Shown: piece by piece, positions 44,637-53,813 of the stretch
Position numbering within the stretch: position 1 is the stretch's first letter
How the letters are laid out: every line of letters starts with the position of its first letter
Assembly (NCBI RefSeq): GCF_010499245.1
Contig: NZ_JAAGOW010000005.1
Location: forward strand, 620,001-684,000
DNA from: Variovorax sp. WS11
GTDB taxonomy: Bacteria > Pseudomonadota > Gammaproteobacteria > Burkholderiales > Burkholderiaceae_C
Length of the DNA: 64,000 bases
Direction of reading: 5' to 3'
Made by a program: the position numbers and the translations under genes
Notes under the pieces: model-generated
Told to the model about the DNA's origin: nothing
The model's input: the letters and a program-made list of their open reading frames with translations, nothing else
The model's database searches: none

Positions 44637-46169
44637 TCAAACCTCCGCCCGGATGGGGATCGTGCGCTTTTTCTCGCCGCCGAACAGGCTCACCTCGCTG
44701 GTGCCTTCCGAGCATCCGTTGCCGAAGGTGAAGCCGCAGCCGCCGCGCACGTTGAACGTGTTCTCCGCGTACTCGCGATGGGTGGAGGGGATCACGAAGC
44801 GATCCTCGTAATTGGCGATCGCCATCACCTGGTACATCTCCTCCACTTCCAACTGGCTGATGCCCACCTGTTCCAGCACCGCCTGGTTGATGCGCCCGTC
44901 GACGTGCTTCTCGCGCTGGTAGGCACGCATGGCCAGCATGCGCTCGAGCGCGTTCACGACCGGCAGGGTGTCGCCGGCGGTCAGCAGGTTGGCCAGGTAG
45001 TTGACCGGAATGCGAAGCTGGTTGACGTCGGGGATCTCGCCGTTGCGGCCCACATGCCCCGCATTGGCGGCAGCGCTGATCGGCGACAGCGGCGGCACGT
45101 ACCAGACCATCGGCAGCGTGCGGTACTCGGGATGCAGCGGCAGGGCCACCTTCCATTGCACCGCCATCTTGTAGACCGGACTGTGGCGCGCCGCCTCCAT
45201 CCATTTGTCGGGGATGCCGTCCAGGCGCGCCTGCGCGATGACCTTGGGGTCGTTCGGGTCGAGGAAGATGTCGAGCTGCGCCTGGTACAGGTCGCGGTCG
45301 TGCTCGACGCTGGCAGCCTCCTGGATGCGGTCCGCGTCGTACAGCAGCACGCCCAGGTAGCGGATGCGGCCGACGCAGGTCTCGCTGCACACGGTGGGCT
45401 GGCCGGCCTCGATGCGCGGGTAGCAGAAGATGCACTTCTCCGCCTTGCCGCTCTTCCAGTTGTAGTAGATCTTCTTGTACGGGCAGCCGCTCACGCACAT
45501 GCGCCAGCCGCGGCACTTGTCCTGGTCGATGAGCACGATGCCGTCTTCCTCGCGCTTGTAGATCGAGCCGGAGGGGCAGGACGCCACGCACGCCGGGTTC
45601 AGGCAGTGCTCGCACAGCCGCGGCAGGTACATCATGAAGGTGTTCTCGAACTGGCCGAGCATGTCCTTCTGCATCCGGTCGAATCCGTCGAGGTTCTTGT
45701 CCTTGCTGCGCCCGGCAAATTCGCCGCCGAGGATCTCCTCCCAGTTCGGCCCCCAGACGATCTTGTCCATCTGCTTGCCGGTGATCAGGCTGCGCGGACG
45801 GGCCGTGGGGGTCGCCTTCATCTCCGGTGCCGACTGCAGGTGGCCGTAGTCGAAGGTGAAGGGCTCGTAGTAGTCGTCGATCTCGGGCAGGTTCGGGTTC
45901 GCGAAGATGCGCATCAGCAGCTTCCACTTCGCGCCTTGCCGCGGCTCGATGGTTCCGTTGGCCTTGCGCACCCAGCCGCCGTTCCACTTGTCCTGGTTCT
46001 CCCACTCCTTGGGGTAGCCGATGCCGGGCTTGGTCTCGACGTTGTTGAACCAGGCGTACTCCATGCCGGGGCGGCTGGTCCAGACGTTCTTGCAGGTGAC
46101 CGAACAGGTGTGGCAGCCGATGCACTTGTCCAGGTTGAGCACCATCGCGATCTGCGCGCGAATCTTCAT
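44637..46169 (-). CDS. narH: Respiratory nitrate reductase beta subunit
   Basis: A 510-residue iron-sulfur subunit with four cluster-binding Cys groups: CIGCHTCSVTCKNVW, CEHCLNPACVASCPSG, CRGWRMCVSGCPYKK (with the W of the [3Fe-4S] site) and KCIFCYPR. It carries electrons from NarI to NarG in the cytoplasm. Overlaps narG by 4 nt. Confidence 0.96.
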   Translation of the reverse strand: MKIRAQIAMVLNLDKCIGCHTCSVTCKNVWTSRPGMEYAWFNNVETKPGIGYPKEWENQDKWNGGWVRKANGTIEPRQGAKWKLLMRIFANPNLPEIDDYYEPFTFDYGHLQSAPEMKATPTARPRSLITGKQMDKIVWGPNWEEILGGEFAGRSKDKNLDGFDRMQKDMLGQFENTFMMYLPRLCEHCLNPACVASCPSGSIYKREEDGIVLIDQDKCRGWRMCVSGCPYKKIYYNWKSGKAEKCIFCYPRIEAGQPTVCSETCVGRIRYLGVLLYDADRIQEAASVEHDRDLYQAQLDIFLDPNDPKVIAQARLDGIPDKWMEAARHSPVYKMAVQWKVALPLHPEYRTLPMVWYVPPLSPISAAANAGHVGRNGEIPDVNQLRIPVNYLANLLTAGDTLPVVNALERMLAMRAYQREKHVDGRINQAVLEQVGISQLEVEEMYQVMAIANYEDRFVIPSTHREYAENTFNVRGGCGFTFGNGCSEGTSEVSLFGGEKKRTIPIRAEV

Positions 46170-49100
46170 GCGACTTCTCCTTGCGCCTGCACGGGGCGAA
46201 TCAGTTCGTCGGCGACCGGCGTGTCGAGCCAGTCGACCCGGTTCATCTTGCGCACCACCACGAACTCGTCGCGGTTGGTGCCGATGGTCCCGTAGTAGTT
46301 GAAGCCGTAGCTCAACTGCGCGTAGCCGCCGATCATGTGGGTGGGCTTGAGCACGATCCGGGTCACCGAGTTGTGGATGCCGCCGCGCGCGCCGGTGATC
46401 TCGGAGCCGGGCGTGTTCACGATCTTCTCCTGCGCGTGATACATCATCACCATGCCCGGGTTGACGCGCTGGCTCACCACCGCACGCGCCGCGATGGCGC
46501 CGTTCACGTTGAACAGCTCGATCCAGTCGTTGTCGACGATGCCGGCGCGCTTCGCGTCGTCCTCGCTCAGCCATACGCAGGGCCCCCCGCGGCTGAGGGT
46601 GAGCATCAGCAGGTTGTCGGTGTAGGTCGAGTGAATGCCCCACTTCTGGTGCGGCGTGATGAAGTTGAGCGCGATCTCGGGATTGCCGTTCGGCTTGACG
46701 CCCTGGATCCCCGCGGTGGTCTTCAGGTCCACCGGCGGGCGGTAGCTGGCAAAGCCCTCGCCGAACGCGATCATCCACGGGTGGTCCAGGTAGAACTGCT
46801 GCCGCCCGGTCAGCGTGCGCCATGGGATCAGCTCGTGGACGTTGGTGTAGCCGGCGTTGTACGAGACGGTCTCGCTCTCGATGCCGCTCCAGGTCGGCGA
46901 GCTGATGATCTTGCGCGGCTGCGCCTGGACGTCGCGGAAGCGGATCTTCTCGTCCTCTCGGTGGATCGCCAGGTGCCGGTGGTCGCGTCCGGTCTGTTTG
47001 CCCAATGCCTCCCAGGCCTTCACCGCCACGTGGCCGTTGGTCTCGGGCGCCAGCATCAGCACCACCTCCGCGGCGTCGATGTCGCTCTCGATCTTCGGCA
47101 TCCCGCAGGTGACGCCGGGCTCGGTGACGAAGCCGGAGAGTTCGCCGAGCTGCTTCACTTCGGCCTGCGTGTTCCAGCCGATGCCCTTGCCGCCGTTGCC
47201 GGCCTTGCCCATCAGCGGTCCCAGTGCCGTGAAGCGCTTGTAGACGTTGGGGTAGTCGCGCTCCACCACCTGCAGGCTGGGCGCGGTCTTGCCCGGCACC
47301 AGCTCGCACTCCCCGCGCTTCCAGTCGCGGGCCTCGAAGGGCTGGGCCAGTTCCGACGGGCTGTCGTGCATCAGGGGCGTCAGCACCAGCTCGCGCTCGA
47401 CACCGAGATGGCCGACGCAGACCTCGCTGAACTTCCTGGCGAAGCCCTTGTAGATGTCCCAGTCGCTGCGCGCCTGCCAGGCCGGGTCCACCGCCGTGGA
47501 AAGGGGATGGATGAAGGGGTGCATGTCGCTGGTGTTGAGGTCGTTCTTCTCATACCAGGTGGCTGTCGGCAGCACGATGTCGCTGTAGAGGCAGGTGGTG
47601 CTCATGCGGAAGTCGAGCGTCACCAGCAGATCGAGCTTGCCTTCGGGCGCCTTGTCGTGCCACACGACCTCTTCCGGCTTGGCCTCCTCGGCGCCGAGGT
47701 CCTTGCCCTGCACGCCGTTGCTGGTGCCGAGCAGGTGCTTGAGGAAGTACTCGTGCCCCTTGCCGCTGGAGCCCAGGATGTTGGAGCGCCACACGAACAT
47801 GTTGCGCGGCCAGTTGTCCGGGTGGTCGGGGTCGGTGCAGCTCATCTTGAGCGAGCCGTCCTTCAGCGCCTGGACGGCGTAGTCCTTCGGATCGACTCCC
47901 GCGGCCTGCGCGTCGCGCACCACCTGCAGCGGATTGGTCTGCAGCTGCGGCGCGCTCGGCAGCCAGCCCATGCGCTCGGCCCGCACGTTGTAGTCGATCA
48001 TGCTGCCCGCATAGGCCTTCTTGTCGGCCAGCGGCGAGAGCACTTCCTCCACGCCCAGCTTCTCGTAGCGCCACTGGTCGGTGTGCGCGTAGAAGAAGCT
48101 GGTGCTGTTCATCTGGCGCGGCGGGCGAATCCAGTCGAGCGCGAAGGCCAGCGCGGTCCAGCCGGTCTGCGGGCGCAGCTTCTCCTGTCCCACGTAGTGC
48201 GACCAGCCGCCGCCGCTCTTGCCGATGCAGCCGCACATCATCAGCATGTTGATGACACCGCGGTAGTTCATGTCGCTGTGGTACCAGTGGTTCATCGCCG
48301 CGCCGATGATCACCATCGACTTGCCGTGCGTCTTGTGCGCGTTCTCGGCGAACTGGCGCGCCACCGTGATCAGCTGTGCGCGCGGCGTGCCGGTGATGCG
48401 CTCCTGCCAGGCCGGCGTGTAGGGCGTGTCGTCGTCGAAGCTGCTGGCCGCCAGCTCGCCGCTGAGCCCGCGCGCCACGCCGTAGTTCGCCACCTGCAGG
48501 TCGAAGACCGTCGCCACCAGCGCGTCGCGCTGCTCGCCGGCCTTGCCGAGCGCGATGCGCCGGACCGGCACGGTCCGCACCAGCACGTCGGTCTGCTCGT
48601 TGTGGGGGAAGTGCTCGCTGGCGATCCCGCCGAAGTACGGGAAGCCGACCCGGGCCGTCTCGGCGCTCGGCGAGTCCCCTTCGAGCACCGAGAGCCTGAG
48701 CTTGACTTCGTTGCCGTGGCGCGCCTCCTTGGCCTCGAGGTTCCACTGGCCTTGGTCCGCACGTCCGTCAGGCCCCCAGCGGAAGCCGATCGCGCCGTTC
48801 GGCAGCACCACCTTGCCCTCTTCGTCGAAGGCGACGGTCTTCCATTCCGGATTGTTGGCCTGGCCCAGCTTGCCGTTGAAGTCCGATGCGCGCACATAGC
48901 GGTCGGGCACCATGACGACTTCGCCGCCGGGGAGCTGGTGCTCCTTGAGCATCACCAGCATCGGCATGTCGGTGTAGCGGCGCACGTAGTCGTCGAAATA
49001 GGCGCTGCGCTCGCGGCCGCCGTCGGGAAAGTAGAACTCCTTCAGGATCACGTGGCCCATCGCCATGGCCACCGCCGCATCGGTGCCCTGCTTCGGATGC

Positions 49101-49984
49101 ATCCAGATGTCCGCCAGCTTGGCAACCTCGGAATAGTCCGGCGTCACGGCCACCGTCTTCGCGCCCTTGTAGCGCACTTCGGTGAAGAAGTGCGCGTCCG
49201 GGGTGCGGGTCTGCGGCACGTTGGAGCCCCAGGCGATGATGTAGCTGGAGTTGTACCAGTCGGCCGACTCGGGCACGTCGGTCTGCTCGCCCCAGACCTG
49301 CGGGCTGGACGGCGGCAGATCGCAGTACCAGTCGTAGAAGCTCATGCACACGCCGCCGATCAGGCTGAGGTAGCGGCTGCCCGCGGCGTAGCTGATCATC
49401 GACATCGCCGGGATCGGCGAGAAGCCGATGATGCGGTCCGGCCCGTGCTTCTTGATCGTGTAGACGTTGGCCGCGGCGACGATCTCGTTGACTTCGTCCC
49501 ACGAGGAGCGCACGAAGCCGCCGAGGCCGCGCACCTGCTGGTAGTCGCGGCGCCTGGCATCGTTCTCGACAATCGACGCCCACGCGCCGACGGGATCGTG
49601 CGCGATGCGCGCTTCGCGCCAGCTCTTGAGGAGCCTGCCGCGCACCATCGGGTACTTGACGCGGTTCGCGCTGTACAGATACCAGCTGTAGCTGGCGCCG
49701 CGCGCGCAGCCGCGCGGCTCGTGGTTGGGCATGTCCCAGCGGGTGCGCGGGTAGTCGGTCTGCTGGGTTTCCCACGTGACGATGCCGCCCTTGACGTAGA
49801 TCTTCCACGAACACGAGCCGGTGCAGTTCACGCCATGGGTCGAGCGCACGATCTTGTCGTGCGCCCAACGATTGCGGTAGGCATCTTCCCACGTGCGGTC
49901 TTCGCCCGTGGTGACGCCGTGGTCGCCGGAGAAGGATTCCCGTGGCTGGCTGAAATAGCTGAGGCGGTCGAGGAAATGGCTCAT
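46166..49984 (-). CDS. narG: Respiratory nitrate reductase alpha subunit
   Basis: A 1272-residue molybdopterin subunit of full NarG length. The N-terminal FS0 cluster region reads HGVNCTGSCSWKIYVK then RGCARGASYSW; the cofactor region has YNSSYIIAWGSNVPQTRTPD. There is no cleavable twin-arginine signal beyond the NarG-type leader, so the active site faces the cytoplasm and reduces nitrate to nitrite. It follows narK2 after 26 nt in narK1-K2-G-H-J-I. Confidence 0.97.
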   Translation of the reverse strand: MSHFLDRLSYFSQPRESFSGDHGVTTGEDRTWEDAYRNRWAHDKIVRSTHGVNCTGSCSWKIYVKGGIVTWETQQTDYPRTRWDMPNHEPRGCARGASYSWYLYSANRVKYPMVRGRLLKSWREARIAHDPVGAWASIVENDARRRDYQQVRGLGGFVRSSWDEVNEIVAAANVYTIKKHGPDRIIGFSPIPAMSMISYAAGSRYLSLIGGVCMSFYDWYCDLPPSSPQVWGEQTDVPESADWYNSSYIIAWGSNVPQTRTPDAHFFTEVRYKGAKTVAVTPDYSEVAKLADIWMHPKQGTDAAVAMAMGHVILKEFYFPDGGRERSAYFDDYVRRYTDMPMLVMLKEHQLPGGEVVMVPDRYVRASDFNGKLGQANNPEWKTVAFDEEGKVVLPNGAIGFRWGPDGRADQGQWNLEAKEARHGNEVKLRLSVLEGDSPSAETARVGFPYFGGIASEHFPHNEQTDVLVRTVPVRRIALGKAGEQRDALVATVFDLQVANYGVARGLSGELAASSFDDDTPYTPAWQERITGTPRAQLITVARQFAENAHKTHGKSMVIIGAAMNHWYHSDMNYRGVINMLMMCGCIGKSGGGWSHYVGQEKLRPQTGWTALAFALDWIRPPRQMNSTSFFYAHTDQWRYEKLGVEEVLSPLADKKAYAGSMIDYNVRAERMGWLPSAPQLQTNPLQVVRDAQAAGVDPKDYAVQALKDGSLKMSCTDPDHPDNWPRNMFVWRSNILGSSGKGHEYFLKHLLGTSNGVQGKDLGAEEAKPEEVVWHDKAPEGKLDLLVTLDFRMSTTCLYSDIVLPTATWYEKNDLNTSDMHPFIHPLSTAVDPAWQARSDWDIYKGFARKFSEVCVGHLGVERELVLTPLMHDSPSELAQPFEARDWKRGECELVPGKTAPSLQVVERDYPNVYKRFTALGPLMGKAGNGGKGIGWNTQAEVKQLGELSGFVTEPGVTCGMPKIESDIDAAEVVLMLAPETNGHVAVKAWEALGKQTGRDHRHLAIHREDEKIRFRDVQAQPRKIISSPTWSGIESETVSYNAGYTNVHELIPWRTLTGRQQFYLDHPWMIAFGEGFASYRPPVDLKTTAGIQGVKPNGNPEIALNFITPHQKWGIHSTYTDNLLMLTLSRGGPCVWLSEDDAKRAGIVDNDWIELFNVNGAIAARAVVSQRVNPGMVMMYHAQEKIVNTPGSEITGARGGIHNSVTRIVLKPTHMIGGYAQLSYGFNYYGTIGTNRDEFVVVRKMNRVDWLDTPVADELIRPVQAQGEVA

Positions 49985-50010
49985 TGAATGGGCTCCGGAA
50001 AAGTCGTGGC

Positions 50011-51663
50011 TCAGGGGTTCTTCACATACGCGTTGGGGCGCAGGTAGAACCACCAGTTGAGAACGAGGCACAGGGCGTAGAACACCGCAAAGCCGTACAT
50101 GGCAAGCTCGGGCGTGGCGGCCTTGATCTGGGCGCCGATCACCACCGGCGCAATGAAGGCCCCGTAGGCCGCCACGGCGGAGGTCCAGCCGAGCACGGGG
50201 CCGGCCTGCTGCCGGTCGAAGATCACCCCGATCGTGCGGAAGGTCGAGCCGTTGCCGATGCCGCTGGCGGTGAACAGCACCACGAACAGCACCATGAAGA
50301 TGAGGAAGTACTGCTCGGGCGCGGCCGAGCGGTAGGCCAGCAGCATCACGTAGCCCACCGCGGTGGAGGCCACGACCATCACCGCCGAGACGATCTGGGT
50401 GACGATCGAGCCACCTATCCTGTCGGAGATCCAGCCGCCCACCGGCCGCACGGCCGCGCCGATGAAGGGGCCGATCCAGGCGTACGTCAGGGCCGAAGGC
50501 GCATTGGGGTTCTTCAGCACGTGCTGCATCACGCCCGACGCGTCCGCCACGTGGCTGACGCCGAAGATGACCGTGATGGCCAGCGGCAGCGCCATCGAGA
50601 ACCCGATGAACGAACCGAAGGTCACGATGTACAGCAGCGTCAGCGACCAGGTGTGCCGGTTGCGGAAGATGCCGAACTGCTTGGCGATGCTCTCCTTCAT
50701 GGGGCCGAAGGCCGTGAGCTTGAGCACCAGCAGCGTGCTGACGATGATCAGCGGCATGGCGATCCACATGTTCAGCACCCCCAGGCCCGTCGGCGCCGGC
50801 AGGTACAGGTACAGGCCGAGGCCGGCCGGGACGAAGGACAGCGTGTAGAGCCAGACGATCTTCAGAAAGGCGACGATCGGGCCACCCGTGTCCGGCGAGA
50901 CCGTCTTCAGGTTGTTCATGCCGAACCAGCAGAAGCCCGCCAACGGCACCAGCGACAGCAGCCAGGCGAAGCCCGCGTTCTGGATCCAGGTCGGCGTGCC
51001 GGCCGCGATCTTCCCGAAGATCCAGCCGCTGTCCTTGACCAGCGTCATCGGCTCCCCGCCGAAGGCGCCGAACACGCCTGCCGTCATCACGAGCGGAATG
51101 ACGATCTGCATGCTCGTCACGCCGAAGTTGCCCAGCCCGGCATTCAGCCCCAGCGCGGTTCCCTGCAGACGCTTGGGAAAGAAGGTGCTGATGTTGGACA
51201 TCGAGCTTGCGAAGTTGCCCCCGCCCACGCCCGACCACAGCGCCATCAGCTGGAACGACCACAGCGGCCAGTCCTTGTGCTGCAGCACGATGCCGGTGCC
51301 GATGGCCGGTGCCAGCAGCATGGCGGTGGTCAGGAAGATGGTGTTGCGCCCGCCGGCCAGGCGGATCAGGAAGGAGGCGGGGATGCGCATCGTGGCGCCG
51401 GCGAGCCCGGAGATCGCGGTCAGCGAGAACAGCTCGGCCTGGCTGAATGGAAAGCCCAGGTTGAGCATCTGGACCGTGATGATTCCCCACATGCCCCAGA
51501 TCGCGAAACCGCACAACAGGCTGGGCACCGAGATCCAGAGATTGCGATAGGCGATGCGGCGGCCGGTGGACGCCCAGAAGGCCTCGTCCTCGGGTCGCCA
51601 GTCGGCGATGTCGGCGCCGTTCGCGGGCGGCAAGGGCCCCTTGATGTCGATGGTGGTGTTCAT
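50011..51663 (-). CDS. narK2: Nitrate/nitrite transporter NarK2 type
   Basis: A 550-residue major-facilitator protein with 12 helices and an N-terminal soluble extension (about 40 residues). Nitrate-signature motifs are seen in GVGGGNFASSMSNIS and GIGNGSTFRTIGV. By position and N-extension it is the NarK2 type, likely a nitrate/nitrite antiporter. It overlaps narK1 by 4 nt. Confidence 0.92.
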   Translation of the reverse strand: MNTTIDIKGPLPPANGADIADWRPEDEAFWASTGRRIAYRNLWISVPSLLCGFAIWGMWGIITVQMLNLGFPFSQAELFSLTAISGLAGATMRIPASFLIRLAGGRNTIFLTTAMLLAPAIGTGIVLQHKDWPLWSFQLMALWSGVGGGNFASSMSNISTFFPKRLQGTALGLNAGLGNFGVTSMQIVIPLVMTAGVFGAFGGEPMTLVKDSGWIFGKIAAGTPTWIQNAGFAWLLSLVPLAGFCWFGMNNLKTVSPDTGGPIVAFLKIVWLYTLSFVPAGLGLYLYLPAPTGLGVLNMWIAMPLIIVSTLLVLKLTAFGPMKESIAKQFGIFRNRHTWSLTLLYIVTFGSFIGFSMALPLAITVIFGVSHVADASGVMQHVLKNPNAPSALTYAWIGPFIGAAVRPVGGWISDRIGGSIVTQIVSAVMVVASTAVGYVMLLAYRSAAPEQYFLIFMVLFVVLFTASGIGNGSTFRTIGVIFDRQQAGPVLGWTSAVAAYGAFIAPVVIGAQIKAATPELAMYGFAVFYALCLVLNWWFYLRPNAYVKNP

Positions 51664-52949
51664 GCGGGCTCCTGCAATGAGGGGGGTGTGGTTCGGCCGT
51701 CGAGGCTGAAGGCGTGGGCGCGCCGGCCCATGACCTCGGTGGCGCGCACCTCGGTCCAGTACATCCAGATCAGCGATACCCAGACCACGCCGTACATCAG
51801 CATGAAGGCGCTGGAACGGATGCCGGTGAGATCCACCAGCGCGCCGAACATGATCGGCAGCACGAAGCCGCCCAGCCCACCGGCCAGGCCGACGATGCCG
51901 CTGATGGTCCCTATGTTCTCGGGGTAGTCGTCCGCGATGTACTTGAACACCGAGGCCTTGCCGAATGCGAAGGCAATGCCGAGCAGGAACATCAGGCCGG
52001 TGAAGGCGTAGACGTTCAGGCCGATGTGAAAGGTCTTCGGTCCGGCGAGGGTGACGATGGTGAACTCGGTCTGCGGATAGCTCAGCAGGAACAGGCAGAT
52101 CCAGCTCACCCACATCACCCACCAGGTCACCGAATGCGCGCCGTACTTGTCGCTCAGCCAGCCGCCGACGGCCCGCAGCACGCCGCCCGGCAGCGAGAAG
52201 CAGGCGGCCAGGAGCGCCGCGGCGCGGATCTCGAGGCCGAACTCGCCGATGTAGTACTGCACCATCCAGAGGCTCAGCGCCACGTAGCCGCCGAACACGA
52301 TGCTGTAGTACTGGCAGTACTTGACGACCTTCGGGTCCTTCAGCGCGCGCAGCTGGTCCGAAAAGCGCGTGTGGCTCGGCACCAGGTGCGCGGGATCGCT
52401 CGCGCTGAACACCCAGAACAGCACCAGGGTGCCGAGCATGACGGCGGCATACACCTGCGGCACGAAGGCCCACCCGAAGGCGACGACGAGCGCCGGCGCG
52501 ATGAACTTGTTGACCGCCGCGCCCGAGTTGCCGGCGCCGTAGACCCCCATTGCGAAGCCCTGGCGATTCTTCGGGAACCAGCGCGCCACGTAGGGCGTGC
52601 CCACCGAGAACGAGCCGCCGGCCAAGCCGACGAACAGGCCGATGACCAGGAAGTGCCAGTACGCCGTCGCGTAGCTCATCAGCCAGATGGCAGGCACGGT
52701 GAGCGCCATCAGCAGCGCCATCACGATGCGGCCGCCGTACTTGTCGGTCCAGATGCCCAGGGGCACGCGGATCAGCGACCCGGTGAGCACCGGGGTGGCG
52801 GTCAGCAGGCCGAACTCGGTGGCGTTGAGGCCCAGCGACTTCTTGATCGGGATGCCGATCACGCCGAACATCATCCACACCATGAAGCACACGGTGAATG
52901 CCAGCGTGCTGACCATCAGCACCGACAGTGCCTGGCTGTTCCTGCTCAT
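51660..52949 (-). CDS. narK1: Nitrate transporter NarK1 type
   Basis: A 429-residue major-facilitator protein. Motifs are GLAGGSFSVGTPYVARWFP and GIVGLAGGLGGFVLP, the two nitrate signatures. I use the ATG that begins MSRNSQAL; a longer frame upstream encodes no conserved sequence. Typical partner of NarK2, probably a nitrate/proton symporter. No strong FNR box was found near it; a weak one is at 53103. Confidence 0.92.
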   Translation of the reverse strand: MSRNSQALSVLMVSTLAFTVCFMVWMMFGVIGIPIKKSLGLNATEFGLLTATPVLTGSLIRVPLGIWTDKYGGRIVMALLMALTVPAIWLMSYATAYWHFLVIGLFVGLAGGSFSVGTPYVARWFPKNRQGFAMGVYGAGNSGAAVNKFIAPALVVAFGWAFVPQVYAAVMLGTLVLFWVFSASDPAHLVPSHTRFSDQLRALKDPKVVKYCQYYSIVFGGYVALSLWMVQYYIGEFGLEIRAAALLAACFSLPGGVLRAVGGWLSDKYGAHSVTWWVMWVSWICLFLLSYPQTEFTIVTLAGPKTFHIGLNVYAFTGLMFLLGIAFAFGKASVFKYIADDYPENIGTISGIVGLAGGLGGFVLPIMFGALVDLTGIRSSAFMLMYGVVWVSLIWMYWTEVRATEVMGRRAHAFSLDGRTTPPSLQEPA

Positions 52950-53102
52950 GACGAAGACCGCTCGTTGATCATGGGTCGACTGTAGGAAGCGCCGGCGCCT
53001 CACACCATCCTTCGGTGGAGGGGCCGCAATGCGGCATCGGGAGGATGTCGCCGGATGCGGCATCCTTCGGAAGAACTATCGACGGGGGAAAGCGCTGCGC
53101 GT

Positions 53103-53116
53103 TTGCGCCGGATCAA
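53103..53116. promoter_or_regulatory. Weak FNR-like box at the narL 3' end
   Basis: TTGCGCCGGATCAA has one exact half-site. It overlaps the narL stop codon and lies 153 nt before narK1, so it could contribute to narK1K2GHJI expression but is not convincing alone. Confidence 0.3.
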
Positions 53117-53811
53117 TCCAGGCCGCGCTCGACGGCGATGACGGCAGCCTGCACGCGCGAGCTCACGTCGAGCTTGCGCAGGATGTGCTGGACATGGATC
53201 TTCACGGTGGTCTCGGCGATGCCCAGCGAGCGTGCGATTTCCTTGTTGCCCTGGCCGCCGGCGATGCCGCGCAGGATGTCATGCTCGCGCGGCGACAGTG
53301 CGTCCAGCGGCGACACCAATGCCGCGGGTTCCGCAGCCTTCGCGGGCTGCGGTGTGGCGGCATTGCGGTAGGCCGCGACGAGCTTGCCGGTCATCTCTTC
53401 GGCCACGATGCTCTCGCCGTGCATCACGCGCCGAATGGCTGCGGCCAGTGCGTCGCCCTCGATAGTCTTGAGCAGGTAGCCGCTCGCGCCTGCACGCAGC
53501 GCACCCGCGAGGTCGCATTCGTCCTCGCTGACCGTGAGCATCAGCACCCGTGCCGCGGGCACGGCCTCGCGCAGCGCCGGCAAAGCGTCGACGCCGGTAA
53601 CGCCCGGCAAGTGGTTGTCCAGCAGGATCAGGTCGGGCTTGAGTTCCTGCGCACGGCGCTGGGCTTCCCCCGCGTCGCCGGCGTCGCCGACGACCTCGAA
53701 GCCCGGATCGCGATGCAGCAGTGCCGTGAGTCCGCGCCGGAACAGCGTATGGTCGTCCACCACCAGGATGCGGATCTTCGCCGGGACAGGGTTCATCGGG
53801 GTGCAGGCCAT
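53113..53811 (-). CDS. narL: Nitrate/nitrite response regulator NarL
   Basis: A 232-residue response regulator: receiver domain with Asp19/Asp20 and phosphoacceptor Asp65 (LILLDNHLPG), Lys in SGYLLK, and a C-terminal LuxR-type helix-turn-helix (LSPREHDILRGIAGGQGNKEIA...VKIHVQHILRKL). It partners NarX, 2 nt upstream. A second ATG five codons in is possible. Confidence 0.94.
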   Translation of the reverse strand: MACTPMNPVPAKIRILVVDDHTLFRRGLTALLHRDPGFEVVGDAGDAGEAQRRAQELKPDLILLDNHLPGVTGVDALPALREAVPAARVLMLTVSEDECDLAGALRAGASGYLLKTIEGDALAAAIRRVMHGESIVAEEMTGKLVAAYRNAATPQPAKAAEPAALVSPLDALSPREHDILRGIAGGQGNKEIARSLGIAETTVKIHVQHILRKLDVSSRVQAAVIAVERGLD

Positions 53812-53813
53812 GC

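Noticed and set aside
49985..51514. Extension of the narG frame into narK2
   Set aside because: The extra 510 codons are another frame of narK2; the NarG N-terminus MSHFLDRLSYF is at 49984.
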